Shown: positions 34,656 to 46,419, counted from the first letter of the stretch. The stretch is 64,000 nucleotides of DNA from Corythucha ciliata (GCA_038030265.1 CM075941.1:21018001-21082000); one strand, 5' to 3'. Numbers and translations: made by a program. The notes: generated from the letters alone by a model not told the origin.

Positions 34656-36779
34656 CGCGGTAATCTTCAATTTTCTGATAAATTATACGAAAATTATTGT
34701 GATTACTTCGCTAGCTCTGGCAGTTTAAAAACAAGTATGTTTTCCGGGTTCCAACCGAATTGACAAAACACGCTCCCACTTTTCCAATGACCCGTCATTG
34801 GTTTTAATTCGTTTTTTGAAGCATTTCAATTCATAGAGAAAGTACAGAATTGCATTATTTGAATATTTGAAAACGTTTTTCCCGATTCTAAAGGTTTTTT
34901 ATTGGACAGAAAAGCGCAAGGTCAATGAGTAAAATGACGATTTGAACATAATTAGACGACAATCGCGAAAATACTCTGCACAAAATTAATAAATTATCGT
35001 GAAAACAATACAAAACGGAAATCTGTTATACCACAACCACACAAATTGTCTTAAGGAGGTTTAGTCATGACATCTCATGTACAAAACATGGTGATGAGAT
35101 TATTTCTTTCAAATTCGGCGACAAAAGAGGGGAGCTCCTCTAATAAGAACATTCATGCTTCTCAGATAATGAACGTTGGCAGATAAGAAATGAACAAAAA
35201 ATAAACGGAAAACCACGTTATTTTTCTGTAGGCAGATTTTCCAAGTTCGCTGTCCACGCCCTAGATTTTATACTTGTTTCCCTGGAATATCTCAAGACTG
35301 ACGGCGAACCCAGTTCTTGCCATAAAGGCAAATCGTTACTGGTTGAAACGCATTAAGCATTTAAAATGCAACCGACTCAATCTTCTCCCACCACTCAGAT
35401 TCCCTTATTAAATCGTAGTCAGCACTCTACATGAGTTTCCAAGAAAATCTTATAACCCGTCTCGGAAGGAAACGTGTGTGAGCACAGGGTGGAGGGGAAG
35501 GGGGCCGGCGGATTCCAGCGTAAACAAAGGGCCAAAATCCAAATGCACAACCTTAAACTCATTTTTTTTCGTCTTTGAACCAGTGGGCAGTGATCCTAAT
35601 AATTTTATTTATTCATTATTATTCAATTATTCCAACTAGGTACCTTGGCAGGGTGCGGATATACTCTCTGATGTAATTAAAGTAATTGCTTACGTTAAGG
35701 TTAAACTGGTGGCTGAGAGTTGACGTTGGGAACGAAGCAAAAAAAGGTAGAGAAAATACCTGTTTTGACTTTTCGCTGTAAGTTTCATTTCGATTAGCGC
35801 TGAAAGAACATTATAACTAAATCGGGGGGGGGGGGGGAGCTGTACTTCAAGAACAATAAGAGTTGATCTTATCAATGGTTAACCACCTGATTCAATTTTG
35901 ACGAATTAATTAATGAAATTTTCTTCAAACCACGAAAGATTAAATCAACAAGTCGTTAGTTAACGATAATAAACCACATAAATGTATTCAATTAAATAGC
36001 CTGAAGGCGATTGGCTATTACAGGAAGATTATGTGAAGTAACGAATTTATCTTTTTCAAAACTCGTCTCGATGAAAACGCTCTCACAAAGACACAGCTAT
36101 GTTTTTACGAATGATAAACTTCGCGGTATTAAAGGCGGAGCCTGAAAGTTTAAGTTTTGTCATTGGAAGTGTTTTCAACCTTTCAAAATCTAGAGAACGG
36201 CACTATTTTGTGGTCGGCGTTAGGTAAATTGAGATCGGCATCTGGGGAGAATGGGCCAGTTTAAAACCCCCAATTTCGCGCGTTTGGCTATCTCAACATC
36301 ACGGCTGCCCACACGAGGCGTGGGGGCACAATTGCGCGGGGTAACCACTGAAATTGGTATCAAAGTATCCCCCTTGCAATCCCCTCCTCAACCTTCCAAG
36401 CATAATGAGGAAGTTGCATGGTATCTGATTTTGACCTAAAACTTTTTTCCCCGTAAGCTTCTATATGTATAGAATAAGTTAATAGCTCTATAAGTTTGAC
36501 GTGAAAGTGTCAAATTTATTTGTTATTGAATTATTAATAAGCCTTATTTTTTACACACGTGAAAACGTTTTTGATTGGCCGGTGACTCGTGACGTAAGTA
36601 TCTCGTTTCTCTCGTGTTGAAGACCGACTATTTGGGGAATTTATTAATCTTTGTCATGAGTTATGGATTTTATTTATATATACATTTTCTGTTAGTTACT
36701 TCTCTGAACGATTTCGTCAACTTATTTGCCCCTTTTTTGGGTCATATATTGAGAATTTAGCAAAAATTCAAGTACCCAT
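34656..36779. other. 5' flank of GRAMD1, no further gene seen
   Basis: AT-rich sequence with a G tract of about 14 at 35825. The GRAMD1 promoter and any non-coding first exon should lie in the first few hundred bases. No conserved coding sequence is recognised. AATGAGGAAGTTGCAT at 36404-36419 matches the terminal repeats of the element nested in the piggyBac gene. Confidence 0.45.
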
Positions 36780-37045
36780 TTGCCAACTTCGTGGAGGGGA
36801 GGGATCTCGTTCAAAAAAGCAATTCACGTATTTGGCTCACTGAAAAAGTTTGCTCTTTTAAAAATAAAATTTACCAGGGTTGTACTCACTAAACTCATTA
36901 CCACACACATACTCACTACACTCATTACTTCGCGTGTTGGGCTCTTTGAAAAATACAATTTCAGGTATTTGGCTCATTCTAAATCCAATTTTCGTGAGTT
37001 TGGCTCTTTCGAAAACCAAATTTCATCGGTTTAATATAAATAAAA
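36780..37045 (-). repeat. Family A decayed minisatellite, inverted
   Basis: Variants of TTTGGCTC(A/T)TTGAAAAA-CCAATTT recur with roughly 30-35-base spacing, the reverse complement of the family at 15250-17930. Confidence 0.5.
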
Positions 37046-37860
37046 TCTTTGAAGAAATTTTGCAGTTGAGCCTATCTTGTAAGAAATTTAGAAAGAAATT
37101 GGTGCGTCGAAGGAAAATAGGCTGTAGGTACGACCCTGGATAAACAGAAGAGACTGCCTAGGAGCAGGGCCCGATCTTGCTTTTTGCCGCCATCGCTCTA
37201 AGACTCGTGGAGCCAAGCAAGAAACGATAGAATGAATTCTACAAGTATTAGAAAGAAACTATATGCATTTCTTCAGCCAGGTGGAAAAACCTCAAGATGA
37301 CTGTTGACGGGAACCCAAGAATGATGGAATATTGGCTTTCAGTGATGAACGCGAATGACTTTGGGGGTTTATACTGACCATACAATCAAGAAAATTGCCA
37401 CTGCACTACAATCTCGGGCCCCAGGGACCCAACTTTGGCAAAACCGAGTGAGCCGTTTTGATGCTTACCCTCGGGAACTCGCGACCTGAGAGGTCTCGTA
37501 CCTTCTTTATAATATTTAGATAGCGATAGCGCTGAGGCCGTTGCGCTATTTAAGTGGTGGGGATCACTGTTGCCTACCCTAAACTTTCCTTCATGACCTC
37601 AGTTGGCCCTCGGCGTTTACTTTGTGATCTCGAGTCAGCTGTAGCTGATAAGACCTCGTGAGTCCATTGCGAGCTTCCCGGTAACTGAATATTTTATTGA
37701 CAACTTTGGATTAATAAATTATGTGCTGCTAATTTTTGATTAGTTCTGAACTCCGAGTGCTCGCTAATGTCTGAAAATCTAACGGATTTCGTGAAATCAG
37801 TCAAAGAACTATGAGGTCATAGCGAGTTTCTATGTTTTTTTTTCTCCTTTTCCAGGAAAA
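37046..37860. other. 5' flank of the piggyBac-like gene
   Basis: No coding sequence recognised. The ATG at 37861 is immediately preceded by a poly-T/C tract and CAGGAAAA, so a 5' untranslated intron with its acceptor at about 37855 is likely. I could not locate a TTAA-flanked 5' terminus for the element. Confidence 0.4.
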
Positions 37861-40346
37861 ATGGCAACTCATCAAAGAAAGACGTACTGTATGTCTGATC
37901 CTCGAGATATTGAAGAAATTCGCCGAGTTCTATCAGAGGACGACGAAGATTCTCCGCATTCACATGATGCGAGTATTCTGAGTAGTGACTCAGAAGGCGA
38001 AGAGGAAGTCGTTGAAAAACGTAAAGGGGACACCGATACTGACCAAAGCAATGATTCAGACGACGATAACGGTGATGAGGAGTTGATTGGTGAGCAGGAA
38101 ACAGACGACCACAATTACTTTGTCGCTTTGAAAAGAAAAAACAATAAAACTATTGACGCCTGGCGGTGGAAAAAAATCACATTACGGCAAAAAAGAGGTA
38201 AGCAAAATACTCTGATCGGCCAAATAGGAGTAGTTTTGGGAAACGCACGTTCTGCGAAGACATCCCTTGAAGCATTGGAACAGAAGTCAATGCTTGAGCT
38301 GATTGTGACTTATACCAATCAGTTTATTGAACTGGAACAGCGCTCCAAATACCAGAGAAAGAGGGATGCCCGTCCTACTGATATGACAGAAATCAAAGCC
38401 CTTTTTGGACTTCTGTATTTAGCTGGACGGCTCCGAGCCCATCGTCTAAATACTCTGGATTTATGGGACAATAATGGACACGGGGTCGAGATCTTCGGTT
38501 TGGTCATGAGCAGAGCTCGTTTTCATTTTTTGCTCAATTCCATACGCTTCGATGACAGAACTACTCGAATGGAGAGTAGGAAAAATGATCGTTTATGCCA
38601 CATTCGAGAAATCTTTCAAAAATTCATCGGCAACTGCCAAAAATCATATTCTCCTGGCCCTGATCTGACTTTAGACGAAAAATTAGAAGGATTCAGAGGC
38701 AGATGTTCCTTTATTTAATACATTCCCTCAAAGCCCAGGAAATATGGTATACAAATTTTGCTACGGGTGATAGCTAAGTTTACTACGCTTATAATCTCGA
38801 AATCTATGCCGAAAGACAACCAGAAGGATCGGAATTTGAAGCTTCTAATTCACCTGTCGATGTGGTGAGAAGAATGTGCGAGCCATTGCATAATACCGGC
38901 CGTAATACTACGATGGACAACTGGTTTTCCGACGTATCACTTGCGGAAGAGTTGGTAGAAAAAAATCTTAGCGTCGTAGGGACACTGAAGAAGAAAAAAC
39001 CTAAATTCCAGCATGCTTCAAAAATGTTTCAGGTCGCGAAGTGAAGTCAAGCGTTTTTGATTTTTGCCAAAAGACCACAATGAGGAAGTTTCATGGGTCA
39101 GAACTTATTCATAAATCTATTTTTTAAGGTTTATTCACGCTAAAATAGAGCATAAATCATGATCCGTTCGTAAAATAATCCAACAGGTAATAAATACGCG
39201 ATTTTTGAAGTTTGAGGTCATTTCAAACACGCCAGCCAGCATGTTTGTGTCATATGCGCCTTCCGAAAAAAAAAATCGCCTGTAACGTAGCTGTCGGAGA
39301 GCGGTTTGTTGTGTTTCTTTGCCTTACTTTCTACAAGAGCTCTCCAATAAAAAATAATGGAGGATAAACAGATGAGCTATTTAGAGGCATGAAAAGGACA
39401 GAGAATACAAGGGATATTACGTTGCGGAAAATGTTCGTTTTGGCGGGATTTCAAATATGCCGACTTTTGTTTATAAATAAAAAATATTTCTGAAGGGTTT
39501 TACATTTTTTTTTACTTTTTTACGGGGAAGGATTGATATGCCTCATTGAAAAAAAATATTTTTGGAAAATGTGAAACTTCCTCATTGTATCGTACGTCCC
39601 GAAACCGAAGAAAAATGTTATTCTGATTTCAACGATGCATAATGATGTTGCTATTGACGATAGCACAGGCGACAAAATGAAACCAGAAATCATCACCTAC
39701 TACAACAAATACAAGGGTGGTGTTGATACAAACGATGAAATGTATGAGACGTACAGTGTGAACCGTAACACCACGATGGCCTATGGTCATACTATTCTCG
39801 ATGTTGAATAATTCTGGGATCAACGCGCAAGTGTTACTCGCAGGTAACAACGTGAAAACCACAAGACAACGTTCTTTTCTGAAGACCCTTGGCGAAGAGT
39901 TGGTCAAGGACCAGCTCGATAGACGTGCACTCAATTCAAGAGGCATCCCGATGCCCCTTCAGACCAAAATAAAAAGCCTTGCTTCCAGGCTGGGAAATAA
40001 AGAATCTCAACAGATCGTTGACACTAACGACATGGATTCTGCTTGTGATTACCGCCGAGCTCCCGACATTTCCACTTCAAATGATTCCACCCAAGGCGCT
40101 TGTTCGGAAACGCAAGACCTCGAGCCATCAACGGGTCATTCACGTAACCCAAGTGATTCGCGACCGAGAATTGCAATGGAGGCTCCTGTTTCTACTGGGT
40201 TGGTGACTGGGGTGAAACGAAGAAAGTGCGGACCTTGTAAGATTAATAAGAAAGAAAAATCAACTAGATTCAGCTGCGTTCTGTGTGATGCGTATTTGTG
40301 CCTCGAACACGTCAAAATGATCTGTGATAACTGTTGTAAAAAGTAG
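37861..40346 (+). pseudogene. Broken piggyBac-family transposase gene
   Basis: The first 285 codons give an acidic N-terminus and the start of the DDE_Tnp_1_7 domain (GLLYLAGRLRAHRL, LTLDEKLEGFRGRC). The frame stops at TAA 38716-38718, directly before YIPSKPRKYG. Coding then resumes in another frame (LEIYAERQPEG, TGRNTTMDNWFSDV), shifts again near 39040 (REVKSSVFDFCQKTT), is split by an inserted element at 39079-39586, continues as VSYVPKPKKNVILIS and YKGGVDTNDEMYETY, and shifts once more near 39775 into a last frame ending at 40346. The three catalytic aspartates (LDE, MDN, GVDTND) are still visible. The C-terminus carries the Cys/His-rich zinc domain (RRKCGPCK, FSCVLCDAYLCLEH, CDNC). It is inactive as written; the element ends are not defined. 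Confidence 0.9.
39079..39586. mobile_element. 508-bp MITE-like insertion in the piggyBac gene
   Basis: The inserted block begins AATGAGGAAGTTTCA and ends TGAAACTTCCTCATT, perfect 15-bp inverted ends. It interrupts the transposase reading frame between the codons for QKTT and VSYVPK, which would otherwise be adjacent. It is AT-rich and has no coding capacity. Related 16-base ends (AATGAGGAAGTTGCAT) occur singly at 36404 and, inverted, at 48742-48757. Confidence 0.8.
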
Positions 40347-41602
40347 TTACCATAGACTGTAGCTTACATGTAGTTACCAGGACGTGTATTTTTCTTCAGG
40401 CTAACCTGACTTGTTTTCTCTGCCGATTTCCGACACATCGTATATATATATATATATGTTCGTTACCGCTCTTCTAATTCTTTTGACAAAATTTTAGTAG
40501 CCCTTGTGACTTATTAGTTTATTTGTATTTTTTATAAAAAGGCCCGAAGCAACTATTGTTTCCGAGCTACGGAAGCATTGTTTTCACTTTTAGGAAATGT
40601 TTTTTTTTTCTTCTTTAAAATCGAAATTTCCACTTGCATTTCACGTTTTATACCTTCCTGAACAATTTCGGTTTCGTGTCTGTCTGTCTGTCCGCAAATC
40701 CTTGTAACAAGCATATCTTCCATAGTTTTTATCCGAATTTGATGAAATTTTCAGGGAATATATGTGTTGGCTAGCAGAGGGTCCCCTATCAATTTCGTCA
40801 AAATCGTACAAGGGGGGGGGGTGAAAATAGGGGTTGAATTCTCAAACAAATCAGCGGTGCGTCACGCCGCTTTTAATGTGGACTCAAAGGATTCCTCTTA
40901 AAATTACCTTTCAAACGGTGTACCTTTTTTTGAAGTTTGAGTGGCTGGGATGGGAAGTACCGTCGGAGGGGGGTGGACACTGGGGATATGTGTTGTAAAA
41001 AATCTCGTGTTTGTTGTAGTGATTTAAAACTGATGTCCAAAGATTACTATTGAAAAATGCATCCACCGGTGCACCTTTTTTTGAAGTTTGAGCTACTCGG
41101 AGGGCAATTACCGGACGGAGGTGGGTGGAAACTGGGAGAAATATTTGTAAAACTTGTTGTAGCGTTTTAAAAGTGATTTCTAAAGATTTGTCTTGAAATC
41201 ATCTTTCAAACAGAGAACCTTTTGTTTATTTTTTTTCCTAGCAACCAATTTCGGAACTAAAGGTAGGTTTATTTTTTTTTGGAGTGCCATATGCTTGCAC
41301 TGCCGTTGTTTACCACCACGGTAGAACAATTTTTTCTGGGCATTATACGGCCACTGTGCGGAGGGGTGTTGGCAATTGTTGGGTACATTGCGATGACTCG
41401 TCGGTCAATCCTACCTCATTTGACCCATTGTTGAAAAATGCTTGTTAGTGCATTTCATTCTGAAAAATGCACTATTGGTCTCGTCGTGATGGTGGCAAAC
41501 ATGGGTCATGTCATGTTTTTTTCACGTTTCAGAACCTCTAGAACACGAATTCAGTGGTCTTCGGAATTCATATATATATATATATATCTTTATGGCCGTT
41601 TC
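40347..41602. other. piggyBac 3' flank and satellite-related sequence
   Basis: 40347-40550 is piggyBac-associated 3' sequence, also present downstream at 43762-45897. It includes a TA run at 40441-40456. From about 40640 there is a CTGTCTGTCTGTCCG motif and two diverged copies of a TTTTTTTGAAGTTTGAG-containing block. The inverted copy of the 5053-5182 repeat lies at 41446-41575, next to another TA run. No gene is seen. Confidence 0.55.
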
Positions 41603-43501
41603 CTTGTTAGCACGATAACTCTCGTAGAAATTAATTTAGCGGAACGCGCTTTGGCACAAAAATCAGTAGTCATAAGACACCGGTCGGTATTGCATTTGGG
41701 CCAAATCGGTCAAGGTGGAGGGGGGGAAAATCGGGCATGAAGTCGTCAAAAAATCACTAAAAATCACCAGTTGATTCTAGAAGCATCATATTCGGTACGT
41801 ATACTCCATGTTAGACTAGCCTTTGATTCCATTTTAATTTTTTGAAAAAGTCAAGGGGGAGGGGGTGGTGCCCCCGGGGTGGAAGTAAGTGTGTGGTCTT
41901 GTTAGCACGATAACTCTCGTAGAAATTAATTTAGCAGAACGCGCTTTATCTAAAAAATCAGTAGTCATAAGATCCCGGTCGGTATTGCATTTGGGCCAAA
42001 TCGGTCAAGGTGGAGGGGGGGAAAATAGGGGTTGAAATGGTAAAAAATCACTAAAAATCACCAGTTTATTCTAGAAGCATCATATTCGGTACGTATACTC
42101 CATGTTAGACTAGCCTTTGATTCCCATTTTAGTTTTTTGAAAAAGTCAAGGGGGAGGGGGTGGTGCCCCCGTGGTGGAAGTAAGTGAGTGGTCTTGTTAG
42201 CACGATAACTCTCGTAGAAATTAATTTAGCGGAACGCGCTTTGGCAAAAAAATCAGTAGTCATAAGACCCCGGTCGGTATTGCATTTGGGCCAAATCGGT
42301 CAAGGTGGAGGGGGGGAAAATAGGGGTTGAAATGGTAAAAAAATCACTAAAAATCACCAGTTTATTCTAGAAGCATCATATTCGGTACGTATACTCCATG
42401 TTAGACTAGCCTTTGATTCCCATTTTAATTTTTTGAAAAAGTCGAGGTGGAGGGGGTGGTGCCCCCGTGGTGGAAGTAAGTGAGTGGTCTTGTTAGCACG
42501 ATAACTCTCGTAGAAATTAATTTAGCGGAACGCGCTTTGGCAAAAAAATCAGTAGTCATAAGACCCCGGTCGGTATTGCATTTGGGCCAAATCGGTCAAG
42601 GTGGAGGGGGGGAAAATAGGGGTTGAAATGGTAAAAAAATCACTAAAAATCACCAGTTTATTCTAGAAGCATCATATTCGGTACGTATACTCCATGTTAG
42701 ACTAGCCTTTGATTCCCATTTTAATTTTTTGAAAAAGTCGAGGTGGAGGGGGTGGTGCCCCCGGGGTGGAAGTAAGTGTGTGGTCTTGTTAGCACGATAA
42801 CTCTCGTAGAAATTAATTTAGCGGAACGCGCTTTGGCACAAAAATCAGTAGTCATAAGACACCGGTCGGTATTGCATTTGGGCCAAATCGGTCAAGGTGG
42901 AGGGGGGGAAAATCGGGCATGAAGTCGTCAAAAAATCACTAAAAATCACCAGTTGATTCTAGAAGCATCATATTCGGTACGTATACTCCATGTTAGACTA
43001 GCCTTTGATTTCCATTTTAATTTTTTGAAAAAGTCAAGGGGGAGGGGGTGGTGCCCCCGGGGTGGAAGTAAGTGTGTGGTCTTGTTAGCACGATAACTCT
43101 CGTAGAAATTAATTTAGCAGAACGCGCTTTATCTAAAAAATCAGTAGTCATAAGATCCCGGTCGGTATTGCATTTGGGCCAAATCGGTCAAGGTGGAGGG
43201 GGGGAAAATAGGGGTTGAAATGGTAAAAAATCACTAAAAATCACCAGTTTATTCTAGAAGCATCATATTCGGTACGTATACTCCATGTTAGACTAGCCTT
43301 TGATTCCCATTTTAGTTTTTTGAAAAAGTCAAGGGGGAGGGGGTGGTGCCCCCGTGGTGGAAGTAAGTGAGTGGTCTTGTTAGCACGATAACTCTCGTAG
43401 AAATTAATTTAGCGGAACGCGCTTTGGCAAAAAAATCAGTAGTCATAAGACCCCGGTCGGTATTGCATTTGGGCCAAATCGGTCAAGGTGGAGGGGGGGA
43501 A
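41603..43501 (+). repeat. ~295-bp satellite, 6.4 copies, with a 1183-bp higher-order period
   Basis: CTTGTTAGCACGATAACTCT starts copies at 41603, 41898, 42193, 42489, 42785, 43081 and 43376, giving spacings of 295-296 bp. Diagnostic variants repeat every four copies: copies 1 and 5 have GACACCGG and GGGCATGAAGTCG; copies 2 and 6 have AGCAGAACGCGCTTTATCT; copies 3, 4 and 7 have GACCCCGG. The order is A-B-C-C'-A-B-C. The last copy is cut at about 43501, where the duplicated piggyBac 3' segment begins. Confidence 0.95.
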
Positions 43502-43761
43502 CCACCCAAGACGCTTGCTCGGAAACGCAAGACCTCGAGCCATCAACGGGTCATTCACGTAACCCAAGTGATTCGCGACCGAGAATTGCAATGGAGGCTC
43601 CTGTTTCTACTGGGTTGGTGACTGGGGTGAAACGAAGAAAGTGCGGACCTTGTAAGATTAATAAGAAAGAAAAATCAACTAGATTCAGCTGCGTTCTGTG
43701 TGATGTGTACTTGTGCCTCGAACACGTCAAAATGATCTGTGATAACTGTTGTAAAAAGTAG
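43502..43761 (+). pseudogene. Second copy of the piggyBac C-terminal exon region
   Basis: The frame encodes the last ~86 residues of the transposase, from TQDACSETQDLEPST through the zinc domain, to TAG at 43759-43761. It is almost identical to 40085-40346, with a few substitutions such as Ala to Val in LCDVYLC. Homology to the first copy continues downstream to the mariner-like insertion at 43875 and resumes after it (45799-45897). The 5' part of the gene is missing; the copy starts abruptly at the end of the satellite. Confidence 0.9.
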
Positions 43762-44194
43762 TTACCAAAGACTGTAGCTTACATGTAGTTACCAGGACGT
43801 GTATTTTTCTTCAGGCTAACCTGACTTGTTTTCTCTGCCGATTTCCGACACATCGTTATGTATATACATATATACATGGTGATTCAGGAGGAATGTGACA
43901 AACTTACACAGGTGATAGTGCGCACCTGGACGCTCAAAAAACTTCATATAGACGCATAGCCGAAAATGCTTTGGTTACGAGATATGAGCATTTTCCTGTT
44001 TTTTTCTAGTTGCTTTACTTTTTACGGTAATTGTCGTGTTCACGGCTCACCGTAGGTGGTTAGACAAAACATGACGGTGGATTCGGAAAGAGGACAAAAT
44101 CCTGTTCCTGAAACCACCGTGAAAATCAAAAAATGTCGCTTGCGCGTGGCTATTTCAGCCACGTGAAAAGTGAAAAAAGTAGTTTTTTCGAATA

Positions 44195-44354
44195 ATGTTA
44201 TATTTTTAGGGTTTTGGCTTTTTTCTTCTTCTACTTCTTCGTTTCCTGAGCTTTCGCCTTCAAGAAACGAAGAAGTAGAAGAAGAAAAAAGCCAAAACCC
44301 TAAAAATATAACATTAATCAAGTTGTATGACTTAAAAACTAATAATATTAATAT
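44195..44354. mobile_element. 160-bp hairpin insertion with 14-bp target duplication
   Basis: A perfect 51-bp inverted repeat (44195-44245 and 44264-44314) with a loop of about 18 bases is followed by a 40-base AT-rich tail. The whole is flanked by direct copies of AGTTTTTTCGAATA (44181-44194 and 44355-44368). The right arm of the host mariner-like element has the uninterrupted version of this site. Confidence 0.85.
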
Positions 44355-44692
44355 AGTTTTTTCGAATACCTGATAAATTTCTCATCAGTATCAATCAGCT
44401 GCTAGTGCACGCATCGACGAGTAAAGTTGTGGAAAACTACCCCGTTCTGTGTACTTTCGAACGGTGTCCTGATATTTGAAGTTTGCAACCCTCCGACTTT
44501 AGCAATCAAGTTCCAATGCAAAAAAATGTTACTTGCTATTTTAAACAAACCGAATAGGTCAAGGTAAATGTCCTTCCCTTAGGCTATTGTGTTCCTGTGT
44601 GAAGAAGAATTCAAGCTGCTGAGTAAGAATTCAATGCACTATACGTGAGGCTCACCATGAGAGACGCCGTGGATGAACTGCTACGTTAGGAC

Positions 44693-45007
44693 TTGAACGG
44701 GGACTTGGCCATTCTATCTCATCAGAATCAGCTTAGCTCAGCAGATTGTGGGCGAGGAGGACCAATTAACTGGTCTGCGAGGTCTCCTAACCTAACGTCC
44801 CTCGATTACTGTCTCTGGGGGTGGATGAAGACAATGGTATACGAATACAAGCCCAGCAAATGCGAGGAGCTGATCAACAAAGTTGTGGCGTGTTCTGAAT
44901 CGATCAGACAACGACAAGCCGAAATTAGTCGAGCCACCAGAGCTTTACAGAAAAGAGGGTCCGAGTGTCCACAAGGGGGAGGAATTTTTGAACACTTGAT
45001 TAAATGA
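44693..45007 (+). pseudogene. C-terminal fragment of a mariner-type DDE/D transposase
   Basis: About 100 residues with RGGPINWSARSPNLTSLDYC then LWGWMK, and RATRALQKRGSECPQGGG then FEHLI near the end. This corresponds to the 'RGG-I-WP-RSPDLTPLDFFLWG' block that carries the third catalytic Asp in insect mariner/Tc3-like transposases, and to its usual GGG-FEH C-terminus. The N-terminal helix-turn-helix and the first two acidic residues are missing. Confidence 0.85.
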
Positions 45008-45897
45008 TGTTATGTTGTTATTTCAACTTAAGGTTGTTACTGTAAATTGATCTCATACAAGTTGGTGGGACAAACGATGTACAATGAACTCCGTGAATGA
45101 GAGATATGAGTGTACAACGGGTACTGGATGAATCTGATAAGGTGACATGTCCAAGTCCATAATTTTCACCCTAACGCTGTTCATCCACCACCTCAACTCA
45201 CATTCCATACATGGAAAACCTAGTTGTCAATTGAATCCTTACTTCAGGCATTGAGAGGAGCATGCTATTAGGAACGTAATACTCCAAGGAAAGGACATTT
45301 ACCCTGACCTATTCTGCTTGTTTTAACAAAGCAAGTTTACGTATTTTTGCATTTAAACTTGATTGCTAAAGTCGGAGGGTTGCAAACTTCAACTATCATG
45401 ACACCGTTCGAAAGTACACAGAACGGGGTAGTTTTGCACAACTTTGCCCGTCGATGCGTGCACTAGCAGCTGATTGGTACTGATGTGAAATTTATCAGGT
45501 ATTTGAAAAAACTACTTTCTTAACTTTTCACATGGCTGAAATAGCCACGCGCAAGCGACATTTTTTGATTTTCACGGTGGTTTCAGGAACAGGATTTTGT
45601 TCTCTTTCCGAAACCACCGTCATTTTTGTCTAACCACCTACGGTGAGCCGTGAAGTAATGCAACTGAAATAAAACAGGAAAATGCTCATATCTCGTAACC
45701 AAAGCATTTTCGGCTATGCGTCTATATGACGTTTTTTGTGCGTCCGGGTGCGCACTATCACCTGTATAAGTTTGTCACATTCCTCCTGAATCACCCTGTA
45801 TATATTCGTTACCGCTCTTCTAATTCTTTTGACAAAATTTTAGTAGCCCTTGTGACTTATTAGTTTATTTGTAGTTTGTATAAAAAGGCCCGAAGCC

Positions 45898-46419
45898 ACT
45901 AATTTTTTGTTTTCGTTAAAAGTGAACTCGGCATGGTTACCCAGAAATCTGGTCAATTTGCTATAAATACATACTGTTTTTAAGGAATTCATTTATGGTT
46001 TATGCTTCCGAATCTTTCAGCTAAACTCAAGGTTTTTCCCAATCCTTGAAACAAGTGGAAACCCCTGCATTTTATAAGGGAAATACATGGCAGACCTCAC
46101 AGGTCCAATGCGAGTTCCCTAGTTCTTTTTCAATTGCGAGTTCCGTGGGGTTAATGGGCAGCGGCAAGGCGTCCAGCCGCAAGCCGCATAACGCCCTCAG
46201 TCCCCGTTTTGCCCTCACGGCGCTTCTCTTCGGTCCTGGTGAGCCGGGTTCTCTCCGACTCGGTTTTCGGGGCAAGCCATCATAGCATCCCGAGATTATG
46301 GCGAGGGGGACAGAACAGACTCGCCCAGTCGCCTGGGCCTCCAAAAGCTTAAATATGGAAAAATGAGGATTTTTATGTCTCATTCTCATGGATGTAGATT
46401 TGGTAGGTATCCAGTTGAA
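45898..46419. other. Intergenic with a GC-rich island at ~46130-46330
   Basis: Sequence diverges from the piggyBac 3' copy at about 45898. The island at 46130-46330 is clearly more GC-rich than its surroundings and has open frames on both strands, but I recognise no protein. At 46330-46395, CTCCAAAAGCTTAAATATGG begins a ~65-bp segment that recurs near 56710 with several mismatches. Confidence 0.4.

Larger units (their letters stand above)
43875..45798. mobile_element. Mariner-like (IS630/Tc1-mariner) element with ~560-bp inverted repeats
   Basis: The left end CA(T)GGTGATTCAGGAGGAAT and right end ATTCCTCCTGAATCACCCTG are inverted, and the similarity continues inward for about 560 bp (left to ~44600 once the nested insert is discounted, right from ~45245). 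Flanking TA dinucleotides at 43873-43874 and 45799-45800 fit TA target duplication. The uninterrupted target is visible in the first piggyBac 3' copy at about 40440-40460 (TA run followed by GTTCGTTACCGCTC). The core holds only the C-terminal part of a transposase, so the element is a non-autonomous derivative. Confidence 0.88.

Noticed and set aside
43367..43621. 84-codon frame joining satellite and piggyBac sequence
   Set aside because: It arises at the satellite/duplication junction and reads the piggyBac part in the wrong frame; the genuine transposase frame is a different one.
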